Positions 1-8,152 of a stretch of 58,683 bases of DNA are shown piece after piece. The DNA comes from Acidobacteriaceae bacterium. GTDB lineage: Bacteria; Acidobacteriota; Terriglobia; Terriglobales; Acidobacteriaceae. Position numbers and translations under genes: made by a program. The DNA is taken from the NCBI GenBank assembly GCA_003165075.1, contig PLSM01000166.1, forward strand, positions 20,113 through 78,795, in the 5' to 3' direction. The notes beneath the pieces were generated by a model. That model had not been told where the DNA came from. It did no database searches and was given only the letters and a program-made list of their open reading frames with translations. Numbering within the stretch: position 1 is the first letter of the stretch; each line of letters starts with the position of its first letter.

Positions 1-2
1 GC

Positions 3-347
3 GCCAGATACTACAATCCCAACACCGGTAGGTTCATGTCACGCGATCCGGAGGACGGAAAGGCCGCCGATCCGAAGTCGCTCCATAAGTATCTCTATGC
101 TGGCGGAGATCCGGTGAACGGATGGGATCCAACCGGGCGTTCAGATCTTGCAGAAACCGGCATAGTGACCTTCACCGACGCTTTAAAGGTCGTGTGGTAT
201 GCAGCCAAGGTCATATGTTTTGAGATCAAGTGGATAGGTTGGATTACCACAGGTATTGCAAAAGCAACTGGGGGCACTCCTCCGCTGCCATGGTGGCTGA
301 CGTTTGGATGTACGCCCATCGGCGGGTTTGGTTTCCCAAGCTTGTAG
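3..347 (+). CDS. RHS repeat-associated core protein, C-terminal end (partial)
   Basis: The reading frame is open from the left edge and contains the RHS core signature: a YYNPNTGRF block, then SRDP, then LYAGGDPVNGWDPTG. After the core lie about 70 residues of hydrophobic, Trp/Gly-rich sequence ending near GGFGFPSL. RHS proteins form a shell around a C-terminal effector that differs between strains, so this tail is the expected place for a toxin tip. The tail matches no toxin fold I recognise; its apolar segments would suit a membrane-active peptide, which is inference. The N-terminal part lies outside the window. A predicted membrane protein follows 24 bases downstream. Confidence 0.85.
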   Translation, partial: ARYYNPNTGRFMSRDPEDGKAADPKSLHKYLYAGGDPVNGWDPTGRSDLAETGIVTFTDALKVVWYAAKVICFEIKWIGWITTGIAKATGGTPPLPWWLTFGCTPIGGFGFPSL

Positions 348-371
348 TTATGCGGTGGGGGGTGAAAGCGC

Positions 372-803
372 ATGGTTAACATCTGGGGACGGAGCTTTTG
401 GAGTTTCAAGAACAGATTGGGATATCTTGGGGAGTCGGTCCTTTACCTTTTGCTCTCATGGGCATGGGCACAGGACCACATTTCCTATCTGTCATTGAAT
501 TCCGGCATCTTCACGAAAGTCAGTGGTACAACATTCGAGCTTGTACTGGCGCTGATTTGCACCGTGCGGTGGACAATGGGCGTCTGGCTGCGGGCGTGTT
601 CGATTGGTCTCCAAAGATGGGTTGCGTCCGCGTTCTCGATTGCAGTGATCACCTTGTGGTTTTTGTTTATTAGAAGCGCGGCTCACTTGTGGCTCGTACT
701 CGCCGTCTTTGCGATCCTGCAAGTCCCGTTGCTTCTAATCCCCAAAAGGGCCGACACAGCAACTCGTGCCGAGTTCCCCATCCATGACCTGCCCAGCAAC
801 TGA
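372..803 (+). CDS. predicted small membrane protein, possible immunity partner of the RHS tip
   Basis: This 143-residue ORF begins 24 bases after the RHS stop, with a G-rich GGGGTGAAA stretch before the ATG. It has hydrophobic stretches around residues 20-40, 55-75 and 85-125, so several membrane passes are likely. I recognise no family. A short gene directly behind an RHS tip usually encodes the cognate immunity protein, and a membrane location would match a membrane-acting tip; both points are inference from position. Other frames are open here (398-673), so the frame choice is not certain. Confidence 0.5.
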   Translation: MVNIWGRSFWSFKNRLGYLGESVLYLLLSWAWAQDHISYLSLNSGIFTKVSGTTFELVLALICTVRWTMGVWLRACSIGLQRWVASAFSIAVITLWFLFIRSAAHLWLVLAVFAILQVPLLLIPKRADTATRAEFPIHDLPSN

Positions 804-891
804 GGGGGGCCTCGTCCGTCCTCGTCTGATCCATTTTGAGGAGCGTTTGTATGCAAAAGGGAATACCGCCCGCACGGCTCACTAAGTACAG

Positions 892-971
892 GATGGCGGG
901 TGGCCCAGGTCTCAAGGAACGGTGATTAACCTCAAATCTGGGTGCCCCATGTCTGGAGTTTCAGACATGGG
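892..971 (+). repeat. hairpin repeat, copy 1
   Basis: A perfect 10-bp inverted repeat with a 6-base loop (CCCATGTCTG, GAGTTT, CAGACATGGG) occupies 946-971. It is preceded by GATGGCGGGTGGCCCAGGTCT at 892-912. Both the flank and the hairpin recur at 1207-1274. The layout is that of a REP-like element inserted in decaying RHS sequence. Confidence 0.8.
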
Positions 972-983
972 AGACCACGAACC

Positions 984-1442
984 CCACAAGGAACTCTGAG
1001 CTATACTTACGACGCGGCGGGTCACGTGGCGAGTATTATTTCTTCCAACACGAACGGGGCGTCGATGGCCTACACCTACGACAGCCTGAACCGGCTGGGC
1101 ACGGTGGTGGACAGCCGGCTGGGCACCACCACGTATGCCTACGATCCGGCAAACAACGTGACCACGGCGACCTACCCCAACGGCTTCCAGACGATTTACA
1201 CCTACGATGGCGGGTGGCCCAGGTCTAGCTAGCCAGGAATCTGGGTGCCCCATGTCTGGAGTTTCAGACATGGGAAAGCACGAATCTCACCTGACCATGA
1301 CCGACGCCAGCGGCACCACGAACTACGGCTACGACAGCATGGACCGGCTGACTTCGAAAGCCACGCCGGAAGGGACATTGAACTATACTTACGACGCGGC
1401 GAGCGTGTGGCGAGCATTGTTTGTTCCAACTCGAACGGGGTC
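984..1442 (+). pseudogene. RHS YD-repeat remnant, interrupted and frameshifted
   Basis: Two stretches encode YD repeats. One (about 996-1206) reads YTYDAAGHVASI, then YTYDSLNRL, then YAYDPANNVTT. The other (about 1285-1442) reads YGYDSMDRL, then YTYDAAS. The second hairpin repeat separates them. At about 1405 one base appears lost relative to the matching repeat at 1000-1064, because the VASI-type sequence continues in a different frame. No start or core region is present. This is debris of an RHS gene, plausibly displaced when the tip upstream was exchanged. Confidence 0.8.
1207..1274 (+). repeat. hairpin repeat, copy 2
   Basis: It repeats the GATGGCGGGTGGCCCAGGTCT flank and the complete hairpin (stem 1249-1258, loop 1259-1264, stem 1265-1274) of copy 1. 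The spacer between flank and hairpin is 12 bases shorter than in copy 1. It interrupts a YD-repeat coding frame exactly after YTYD. Confidence 0.8.
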
Positions 1443-1518
1443 GGGTACCCTCATCCGCAACTCCCTTTTGCAGAGAATTACCCCTTCCCGGCGCACACTA
1501 TCGGCAGGTGAATCTCAC

Positions 1519-1929
1519 ATGTCCGATTTATCAGCGAAAGAACTGGCCTTTCTTGAATCCATCCAGCGCAATGCGCCCGCCACCACGCTCTCCCCGGGGC
1601 CTGGCCCCAATTCTTCCAACGCCAAAGCCGCCCTTCGCCGCTGCTGCGCTGCCTGGCAACGTGCCTTCAAGGCCTGCAAGGACGATCCGGAAAACTCCGA
1701 CGACAAGTTCGATATCGATGCCGCCAGGGCCGCAGCCGAAGCCTATTGCAACGCCATGCCCCTGCTCGCCGGTTACGAAGGCGTCCGCGACTTCATAGCC
1801 TGCGCCGCGCACGGCATCCTCATCGGCGCCATCCCTCCCGAAAAGAGCAGCCAACTCCTCTACGCGGCCCAGGTCGCTCTCGGCAGCCTTCATTTCGAAC
1901 GCCACCTGCCCAAATCCCCCTCCGAATGA
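1519..1929 (+). CDS. small conserved-looking hypothetical protein
   Basis: A 136-residue protein starting at the ATG at 1519. The frame is open further upstream, but that part is RHS debris. The product is helical and soluble, with several Cys residues (a CC pair near residue 42, then single Cys near 54, 78 and 94) and a C-terminal block around GYEGVRDFIACAAHGILIGAI that looks like a folded domain. High third-position GC matches the surrounding genes. I recognise no function and see no signal peptide or membrane segment. A GC-rich hairpin followed by T residues lies just after the stop. Confidence 0.6.
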   Translation: MSDLSAKELAFLESIQRNAPATTLSPGPGPNSSNAKAALRRCCAAWQRAFKACKDDPENSDDKFDIDAARAAAEAYCNAMPLLAGYEGVRDFIACAAHGILIGAIPPEKSSQLLYAAQVALGSLHFERHLPKSPSE

Positions 1930-1954
1930 TGACCGTACCCACCCCCCTCCCCCT

Positions 1955-1986
1955 CCAAAGCCCGGCTTCCGGGGGGGCATTTTTAA
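1955..1986 (+). terminator. likely rho-independent terminator
   Basis: A GC-rich inverted repeat (GCCCGG, CTT, then CCGGGGGGGC with a bulge) is followed by ATTTTTAA, directly behind the gene ending at 1929. The preceding C-tract could offer alternative pairings, so stem boundaries are uncertain. Confidence 0.5.
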
Positions 1987-2173
1987 GTTAACTCAATTGC
2001 AATGAATAGTTTGAAAATTTTACCTATATACTCATCGGTAAATAGAACTCCCCAATTTTCCCCTGTTTTTGGCTCCAAAACACCTTGGAAAGACCGATTT
2101 CAGGCTCGCTCCGCCAAGAAATGAACGAGTCGTGGCTTTGAAGGCGGGAGCTTTAGCTGTGAATCAAGGGGCG

Positions 2174-5100
2174 TCAGAACTCTTCGCTGTTCTCCACAGG
2201 GGGCAGGATGTCGTCTTCGCGCGCCGCCCACACATACAAAGTTGGCAGCAGGAACACGCCGATCACCAGGTTGGCCAGCAATCCGCCCACAATCACGATG
2301 GCGAAGGGCCGCTGCGAGTCGGAGCCGATGGCATGCGAAAGTGCTGCCGGCAGCAGGCCCAGCGTGGCTACCAGCATGGTCATCATAATGGGGCGCAGGC
2401 GCAGTACCGCACCCTCCACGGCGGCTTCCACAATATGTTCCTGTGTAGAAACTTCCATGCCCCTCCGGCGCGCCCGCAATTGGTTGATGAATTCGATCAT
2501 GATCACGCCGGCTTGCACCGAAACTCCAAACAGAGCCAGAAATCCCACCGCTGATGAGACTGAGAAGTTGGTGTGGGTGACAAACAGTGCTAGCGGCCCG
2601 CCGATCGAGGCCATCACCACGCTGATGAGAATGAGCATGGCCCATTTGAACGAGCGAAACATGGTGTATAGGATCAGGAAGATGGCCAGCATGGTGATGG
2701 GAACGATAATGGCCATCCGTTTGTTGGCCCGCTTCTGGCTCTCGTATTCGCCCGCCCACTCGAGATGGTAGCCCGAGGGCAATTGCACGTTGTGCTCCAC
2801 CTTGCCAATGGCTTCTTCCACGGTTGAGCCCAGGTCGCGGCCCTTCACTGAGTACTTGATGGCGATGTAACGCTGGCCCGATTCGCGATTGATCTGTTCG
2901 GCCCCGTCGTCGGTAGTGGTCTTGGTCAGTTGCGCCAGCGATACCCGCTCGCCGGAAGGCGAAAGCAAGCGGACGCTTTCAATGGCTTCGCGCGTGTCGC
3001 GGTACTGCTGCTGATAGCGCAACGTCACGTCGAAGCGCGCCTCACCCTGCTGCACTTGGGTCACGGCGTTGGCGCCCACCGCGGTTTGCACTGCGTCCTG
3101 CACATCGGCCACGTTGATGCCCCACCGGGCTGCAGCCTTGCGGTCAACCTGCAGGTTCAGGTTCGGTTGTCCCACAATCCTGAAGATACCCAGGTCTCCG
3201 ACGCCCCGCACCGAGGCCATCTGCGCCTGGATCTTTTCCGCCGTCTGTTCCAGGGTGCGCAGATTGTCGCCGTAAAGCTTCACTGCCAGTTCACCCTTCA
3301 CCCCGGAGACAGCCTCTTCCATGTTGTCTGAGATCGGTTGGGAGTAGTTCCAGATCACGCCCGGAAACTTCTCCAGTTCCTTGTCGATCGCGGCCACCAA
3401 TTGTTCCTTGTCGCGGTGAAAGATGGGGCGCCATTGTTCTTTTCGCTTCAGGTCGACAAAGTACTCCGTGTTGAAGAATCCGGTGGTGTCGTTGCCGTCG
3501 TCGGGACGCCCCGTCTGGCTCACCACCTCGGTTACCTCAGGAAACGACGCCATCACCAAGCGAGCCTTGTTGGTGAAGCCGATACTGGCCGTGGGACCTT
3601 CGCTGGGTGGAAGCGTTCCTCGCACCCAGATCGAGCCTTCATCCAGGTGCGGCAGGAACTCTGACCCGATCGGTCCGCCCACCGTGAGATAGATGGCAAT
3701 CGCGAAGAGAATCGTCGCGATGCCCACCGTCACGTAGCGATGCACAATGGCGGCGCGCACTGCTGTGCGATAGCGGATGATGAGCCAGTGCATGATCGGG
3801 TTCTGCCACTCTTTAGCCCCGCCGCGGAACAGGATACTCGCCATCACCGGCGCCACGATGATGGCAAAGCCGAGTGCGCCCAGCAGCGCAAAGGTCACCG
3901 TCCAAGCCATCGGTTTGAACAGCCTGCCTTCCACGGCTTGCAGGGTGAAGATCGGCAGGTACGAGGTGATGATGATGCCGCGTGCGAAGAACACCGGCCG
4001 CTGCACCTCGTGCGCTGCGTCGCGAATCTTTTGCGCCGGGGTGCGCGTGTCGTCCTGCTGCGACAAATGGCGCACCATGTTCTCGATCATCACCACCGAT
4101 CCATCCACCAGCATGCCGAAGTCCAGCGCACCCAGAGAAAGAAGGTTGGCGGGGATGTGGCTCAAGTCGAGGCAGATAGATGCAAACATCAGCGCGAAAG
4201 GTATGGTGAGCGTGACGATGATGGCGCCGCGCACGTTGCCAAGAAACAGGAACAGAATGATCGCCACCAGGATCATCCCCATGCTCAAGTTGTGCTCCAC
4301 GGTCTCCACCGTGTACTTCACCAGGTCTGAGCGGTCCAGAAACGGCGCCACCTTCACACCTGCGGGCAGGATGCCATGGTTCAGCTTGTCCACTTCATCG
4401 TGGATGCCTTTCAAAACCGGGTCGGAATCGTCGCCTTTCTGCAGCAGCACGATGCCTTCGACGGTGTCCGGATTGTCGACGATCACCCCGTCGGGCCGAT
4501 GGGTCGCTCTGCCAATCTGCCCCAGCCGGATCTTCGCTCCCTGCGTAACCGTCGCGATATCTTTGACCGTGACCGGCGTACCGTTTTGCGTCTTCACCAC
4601 CGTGTCTTCAATGTCCTGCACACTGGTGTAGAGACCCAGGGACTGCACGTTGATCTGCTGCGCGCCCTGCTCGATAAAGCTGCCCCCACCGTTGGTGTTG
4701 TTGGCGGCGATCTGCTGCTCCACTTGGCTCATGCTCAGCCCGTAGCTGACCAGCTTCTCCGGGTCCAGCTTGATCTGGTACTCCTTGGTCGGGCCGCCGA
4801 AGCTCGATACGTCCACCACTCCGGTAACACCCTTGAACGATTTCTCCAGCAGCCAGTCTTCCAGCGACTTCTTCTCCATCACGTCGTAGGTGGGATTGGT
4901 GCTTTCCAGGGTGTACCAGTAGATCTGGCCTACAGGGCTCCAGTCGGTGCCCATCTGGGGAACCAGGTTGGCCGGCAGGTTCACCTGCCCCAGCCGCTCC
5001 ACCACGTGTTCCCGGTTCACGTCGCTGGTGGTACCGTCGTCGAAGATCAACATCAGGCTCGAGAGGCCGGCCAGCGTGGTGGAACGCAAATGGGCCAGGT

Positions 5101-5332
5101 GGGGAATGCCGGCCATTTGGATCTCGATCGGCACCGTAACCTGGCGCTCAATCTCCTCCGCCGAGCGCCCGGGCCACTGGGTGATGATCTGCACGTAGTT
5201 GTTGGCGACGTCGGGGTAAGCTTCGATGGGCAGCGCGCGGAAGCTGATGACGCCCCACGCAGACAAAACTACCACTCCGCCCAGGACCAGCCAGCGGCTT
5301 TTGAGAGCGAAATCAACGAGCGCTCGAATCAC
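2174..5332 (-). CDS. RND efflux pump inner-membrane subunit, heavy-metal (CzcA/CusA) type
   Basis: 1052 residues, the normal RND length. TM1 lies at about residues 14-32, two large periplasmic domains flank the central helices, and TM bundles lie at about 340-550 and 870-1035. The TM4 motif DFGMLVDGSVVMIEN (residues 404-418) carries the two Asp and the Glu typical of heavy-metal-efflux RND proteins, and the LRPIMMTMLVA block is the matching TM11 region. The family exports divalent or monovalent metal cations by proton antiport as CzcA with CzcB (adaptor) and CzcC (outer-membrane channel). Neither partner lies beside it, so it must use partners encoded elsewhere or be orphaned. Metal specificity cannot be read; I could not identify a CusA-style Met triad. 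Confidence 0.92.
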   Translation of the reverse strand: MIRALVDFALKSRWLVLGGVVVLSAWGVISFRALPIEAYPDVANNYVQIITQWPGRSAEEIERQVTVPIEIQMAGIPHLAHLRSTTLAGLSSLMLIFDDGTTSDVNREHVVERLGQVNLPANLVPQMGTDWSPVGQIYWYTLESTNPTYDVMEKKSLEDWLLEKSFKGVTGVVDVSSFGGPTKEYQIKLDPEKLVSYGLSMSQVEQQIAANNTNGGGSFIEQGAQQINVQSLGLYTSVQDIEDTVVKTQNGTPVTVKDIATVTQGAKIRLGQIGRATHRPDGVIVDNPDTVEGIVLLQKGDDSDPVLKGIHDEVDKLNHGILPAGVKVAPFLDRSDLVKYTVETVEHNLSMGMILVAIILFLFLGNVRGAIIVTLTIPFALMFASICLDLSHIPANLLSLGALDFGMLVDGSVVMIENMVRHLSQQDDTRTPAQKIRDAAHEVQRPVFFARGIIITSYLPIFTLQAVEGRLFKPMAWTVTFALLGALGFAIIVAPVMASILFRGGAKEWQNPIMHWLIIRYRTAVRAAIVHRYVTVGIATILFAIAIYLTVGGPIGSEFLPHLDEGSIWVRGTLPPSEGPTASIGFTNKARLVMASFPEVTEVVSQTGRPDDGNDTTGFFNTEYFVDLKRKEQWRPIFHRDKEQLVAAIDKELEKFPGVIWNYSQPISDNMEEAVSGVKGELAVKLYGDNLRTLEQTAEKIQAQMASVRGVGDLGIFRIVGQPNLNLQVDRKAAARWGINVADVQDAVQTAVGANAVTQVQQGEARFDVTLRYQQQYRDTREAIESVRLLSPSGERVSLAQLTKTTTDDGAEQINRESGQRYIAIKYSVKGRDLGSTVEEAIGKVEHNVQLPSGYHLEWAGEYESQKRANKRMAIIVPITMLAIFLILYTMFRSFKWAMLILISVVMASIGGPLALFVTHTNFSVSSAVGFLALFGVSVQAGVIMIEFINQLRARRRGMEVSTQEHIVEAAVEGAVLRLRPIMMTMLVATLGLLPAALSHAIGSDSQRPFAIVIVGGLLANLVIGVFLLPTLYVWAAREDDILPPVENSEEF

Positions 5333-5848
5333 TTACCGGTCCCCGCTGTTCAAATGCCAGCATACTATCTCTGCTCGATCCGCCCCAATGGAACCAATCC
5401 GCCCGCCCGTTCCAGATTCTGCTGCTATCCTTCGCCATCCTCTGCAAGCAATCCAAGGAAGATTTGAACTGCCGACCCCCTCACACTCCAAAAGGCACTG
5501 AAGATTGACAGTCGTGTCTTTTGTTTAGCTTACGAGCCGCTCCTCGTTCGATTTGGAGCATATTTGGCCGGGTCACGTCACAAGTACGTCACACGGAAGT
5601 AACTCATTCGCGTGTTGCCACGGCACCGATTTGCTGTAATAGACCAAGCAAGTCCGGCTGGCCGCGTTCTTCCACGAATTGCCCATTTGATAGACGATAG
5701 AAATTCATTGCTTGATTACCGGATAGGTCAGCGTAAAACGCGAGACCGTGACGCGGGCCAGGGCATGGAAAAAACCTTGCCACATTTGACCCCTCGCGTT
5801 AGGGTTCTCGTTACGGAGAGAAGTTCTGTAAGCTATTGATTCTAATAA
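5333..5848. other. intergenic region without a convincing gene
   Basis: About 515 bases between the pump start and the tRNA. It contains a partial tRNA-like copy at 5460-5495. Otherwise I see only short ORFs with no protein-like composition. Confidence 0.6.
5460..5495 (-). repeat. partial copy of the tRNA-Pro 3' half
   Basis: Twenty bases (AGATTTGAACTGCCGACCCC) are identical to 5862-5881 inside tRNA-Pro, the T-arm and variable region on the complement. Similarity continues with one inserted C into the anticodon stem and loop. The acceptor and D arms are missing. It is either an attachment-site remnant of an integrated element or a decayed tRNA gene. Confidence 0.65.
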
Positions 5849-5925
5849 TGGTCGGGACGGGCAGATTTGAACTGCCGACCCCTCGCACCCCAAGCGAGTG
5901 CTCTACCAGGCTGAGCCACGTCCCG
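5849..5925 (-). tRNA. tRNA-Pro (anticodon GGG)
   Basis: On the minus strand the acceptor arms CGGGACG and CGTCCCG pair perfectly. The D arm has GCTC and GAGC. The anticodon stem CTCGC/GCGAG carries loop TTGGGGT, giving anticodon GGG, which reads CCC and CCU. The T-arm contains the GTTCAAATC loop. The discriminator A and a genome-encoded CCA follow, giving 77 bases. Confidence 0.95.
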
Positions 5926-6095
5926 ACACAATCGAGCTGGCTCGGGTGAGCCGGCTTTTGGGGTCTGAATTAGTTTACACCAGCGGCAACCATTGCGCGC
6001 GAGCTGCTCATCGCCGTCTGCTGCCACCCGACGGCTTTACGGCGCTGCCTCCGCACACTTTCACCGTAAAATCGGCTCCAGCGGCCGACGGAATC

Positions 6096-6368
6096 TCAGT
6101 GCGAAGGCGGAACAAACTCCTGGGGCAGCGCGGAGCCTTCGCCAAAGAAAAACTGTTCCATCTGCTCCACCAGGAATTGCTGTGCTTGCGGTGTCCAAGG
6201 CTGCAACCGGTACTCATTCAGCAGCATCTTCTGTCGATCCACCCACTCGCCCCAGGCTGCCTTCGAGACATTCTTGTAAATCTTCTGGCCAAACTCGGAG
6301 TCGAAGGGCGGCTCGTCCAAGCCCTCCATCTCCTTCCTGTTGCGAACACAAAATACCATGTGCGCCAT
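6096..6368 (-). CDS. yggX: Fe(2+)-trafficking protein YggX
   Basis: 90 residues, the family length. It has the single conserved Cys at position 7 (MVFCVRN), the FGQKIYKNVSKAAWGEW block and a KMLLNEYRLQ motif, all typical of YggX. This small cytosolic protein is linked to labile iron handling and protection of Fe-S clusters from oxidation. The frame is open further upstream, but the start at 6368 is preceded by GAGGGAG about 9 bases away and gives the canonical N-terminus. It stands alone, with tRNA-Pro downstream and a glycoside hydrolase upstream on the same strand. Confidence 0.93.
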   Translation of the reverse strand: MAHMVFCVRNRKEMEGLDEPPFDSEFGQKIYKNVSKAAWGEWVDRQKMLLNEYRLQPWTPQAQQFLVEQMEQFFFGEGSALPQEFVPPSH

Positions 6369-6526
6369 TATGTATGCTCCCTCAACAATTGTATTGGATA
6401 CCCTCTGCGGCCCGGAAGCAGACTCGGCACACTGCCACGGTGTCTCTCCACAATCAGAAGCCAACGTTGCGGCCCGCTTTCCAGTTTACTGACTTGACAT
6501 TTGCAGCCAGATTCAAAGATCTGGCG

Positions 6527-7921
6527 CTAGCTCTGAATCTTGAAGGCCCCTTTCAGGCCTAGCGCAGCTCTTAACTTGTCACTTTGGATGGGCTTGCTCG
6601 TTTCCTCAATCAACATAGGTTGAAAGCCGGTTTCCAATTCGGTAGAAGTAAAGCGCATCAGAAGCTCGGCGCCTGCGTAGAGTTCGTGACCTCCGAGGCC
6701 TTCTCCCGTCTCGGCGTTGTACCATTCACGGACCGACTTATCGGGAGCAGATACCTCATAGCTCTTCTCGGCCAGCAAGCGTGCCTCCCGGTCAAATCCA
6801 TATCGCTGCAAGCCGTGGGTCACAAAGTAGTTTCCATGGGGCCATAACCCTCCGCGCCAATTACAATGTCCATCCTCTAAGGCAAAGTAAGTATCGATCA
6901 TTGGTGGGGGAACATGGTGCTGGGTATAGTTGGGTTCGTTCATCGCATAACTAGGTAACGGATATGCGCTCCAGAATTCCTTGGGGTTCATGATGTGCTC
7001 ATCCACCAGGCGTTTCGCCTGCGCCTGGTCTGGAATGCCGGCCCACAGGGGATATAGACCCGCGAGTGACTTGATTCTTATTGGTTTTCCAGTCCGGATA
7101 TCTCTGTCGTAATAGAAGCCGTCTTTCTCGTCCCACATGAGCTTTTGGATTAGCTCTTTTTTCTCGCGGGCGGCTTTGGCAAATGCCGCAGCATCGTCCG
7201 GATGCCCTTTTGCTATCGCTATCTTTTCTGCCGCCAGGAAATCCAGATACATGAAACTATTCAGATCCGCACCTTCGCAAAAGTAAGAACGCCACACTCC
7301 GGCACGATCGAATTGGTTGTCTTCTCCCGTATGGCAAGCGCTCGCCCACTCACTCAGTCCGTTTGAATCCCTGTCCCACGCAGTCGTCCAGTGCCCAAGA
7401 TACTTCTTGAGTCGACGGTACATTTCATCTGTAATCCACGAAGTGTCTCCGCCGTTTGCCCTGCTCAGGAACAGTGCTACCTGGAATAGAAACGGTTGCG
7501 CGTGCTCCTCCCCTTCATAGATACCGTAAACATTGTCCTCTGCGCGTGGCGGATTCATACCCGGCCAATGGCGTGGAATGAACCCGTCCTCCCGCTGAAG
7601 ACCGAGATTGATGCGTAGCGCATTCTTGCCCAGATTCGTATCTCCCGCATGAAGCAGAACTATGTTGTCAAGATAAGTCTCCCAGGTGAAAAGGCTTTCG
7701 CCGTACCCGGAATAGTAATAGCCTTCTGTCGGGTGCTTATGAGTTCCGTGTTTCTCCATGATTTCAACTAACTCTGCGGCAATCTTCATTCGACTTTCGC
7801 GAGTTGGGACATCTCCCATGGAAAACAGAGCGTTCTCCGCGCCGAGTCTAAGTGGGGGAGTTATTCCCGCCAGAATGCTGTAAGCCCCAACCTTAATGAA
7901 GTTACGACGCTTGATAGGCAT
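6527..7921 (-). CDS. Tat-exported glycoside hydrolase of the GH63/GH37-like (alpha/alpha)6 barrel group
   Basis: 464 residues with a twin-arginine leader (KRRNFIKVGA) at the N-terminus, so export as a folded protein is expected. The body resembles mannosylglycerate-hydrolase and trehalase-like (alpha/alpha)6 barrels: SLFTWETYLDNIVLLHAG, a DRDSNGLSEW segment near residues 183-192, SLAGLYPLWAGIP, and a GGLWPHGNYFVTHGLQRYG segment near the C-terminus. Substrate cannot be fixed from sequence; an alpha-linked disaccharide or glycerate glycoside is the family expectation. It has its own upstream region of about 230 bases and no obvious partner gene. Confidence 0.78.
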   Translation of the reverse strand: MPIKRRNFIKVGAYSILAGITPPLRLGAENALFSMGDVPTRESRMKIAAELVEIMEKHGTHKHPTEGYYYSGYGESLFTWETYLDNIVLLHAGDTNLGKNALRINLGLQREDGFIPRHWPGMNPPRAEDNVYGIYEGEEHAQPFLFQVALFLSRANGGDTSWITDEMYRRLKKYLGHWTTAWDRDSNGLSEWASACHTGEDNQFDRAGVWRSYFCEGADLNSFMYLDFLAAEKIAIAKGHPDDAAAFAKAAREKKELIQKLMWDEKDGFYYDRDIRTGKPIRIKSLAGLYPLWAGIPDQAQAKRLVDEHIMNPKEFWSAYPLPSYAMNEPNYTQHHVPPPMIDTYFALEDGHCNWRGGLWPHGNYFVTHGLQRYGFDREARLLAEKSYEVSAPDKSVREWYNAETGEGLGGHELYAGAELLMRFTSTELETGFQPMLIEETSKPIQSDKLRAALGLKGAFKIQS

Positions 7922-8152
7922 ATCCTTGCACCTTCCTAACCCAGGAAACCTGCTTGGTCCGTTTTAAGAACGGTTTCTTCCGCGATGCGTCAGGGGCCAT
8001 TGCTCCGGCACTTCCTTGCGGAAAGAGGGATCCTCGAAGGGCAATTCTAAGGTTCCGCACTCTTCGCTGTCTATTCTGCACGCTGGCAACTAAGCGAGAT
8101 ACGGGAGATTGACTCGGCGGCCCAATGGGCTTCGCAGGTGAGCCTCCGTGGC

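Noticed and set aside
2020..2045. Possible third copy of the long repeat (ACTCATCGGTA match)
   Set aside because: Only 11 bases match one end of copy B; no similarity continues on either side.
3740..5467. Long plus-strand ORFs opposite the RND pump gene
   Set aside because: These are GC-rich antisense shadows of a strongly supported RND pump gene, rich in His/Arg/Gln with no domain pattern.
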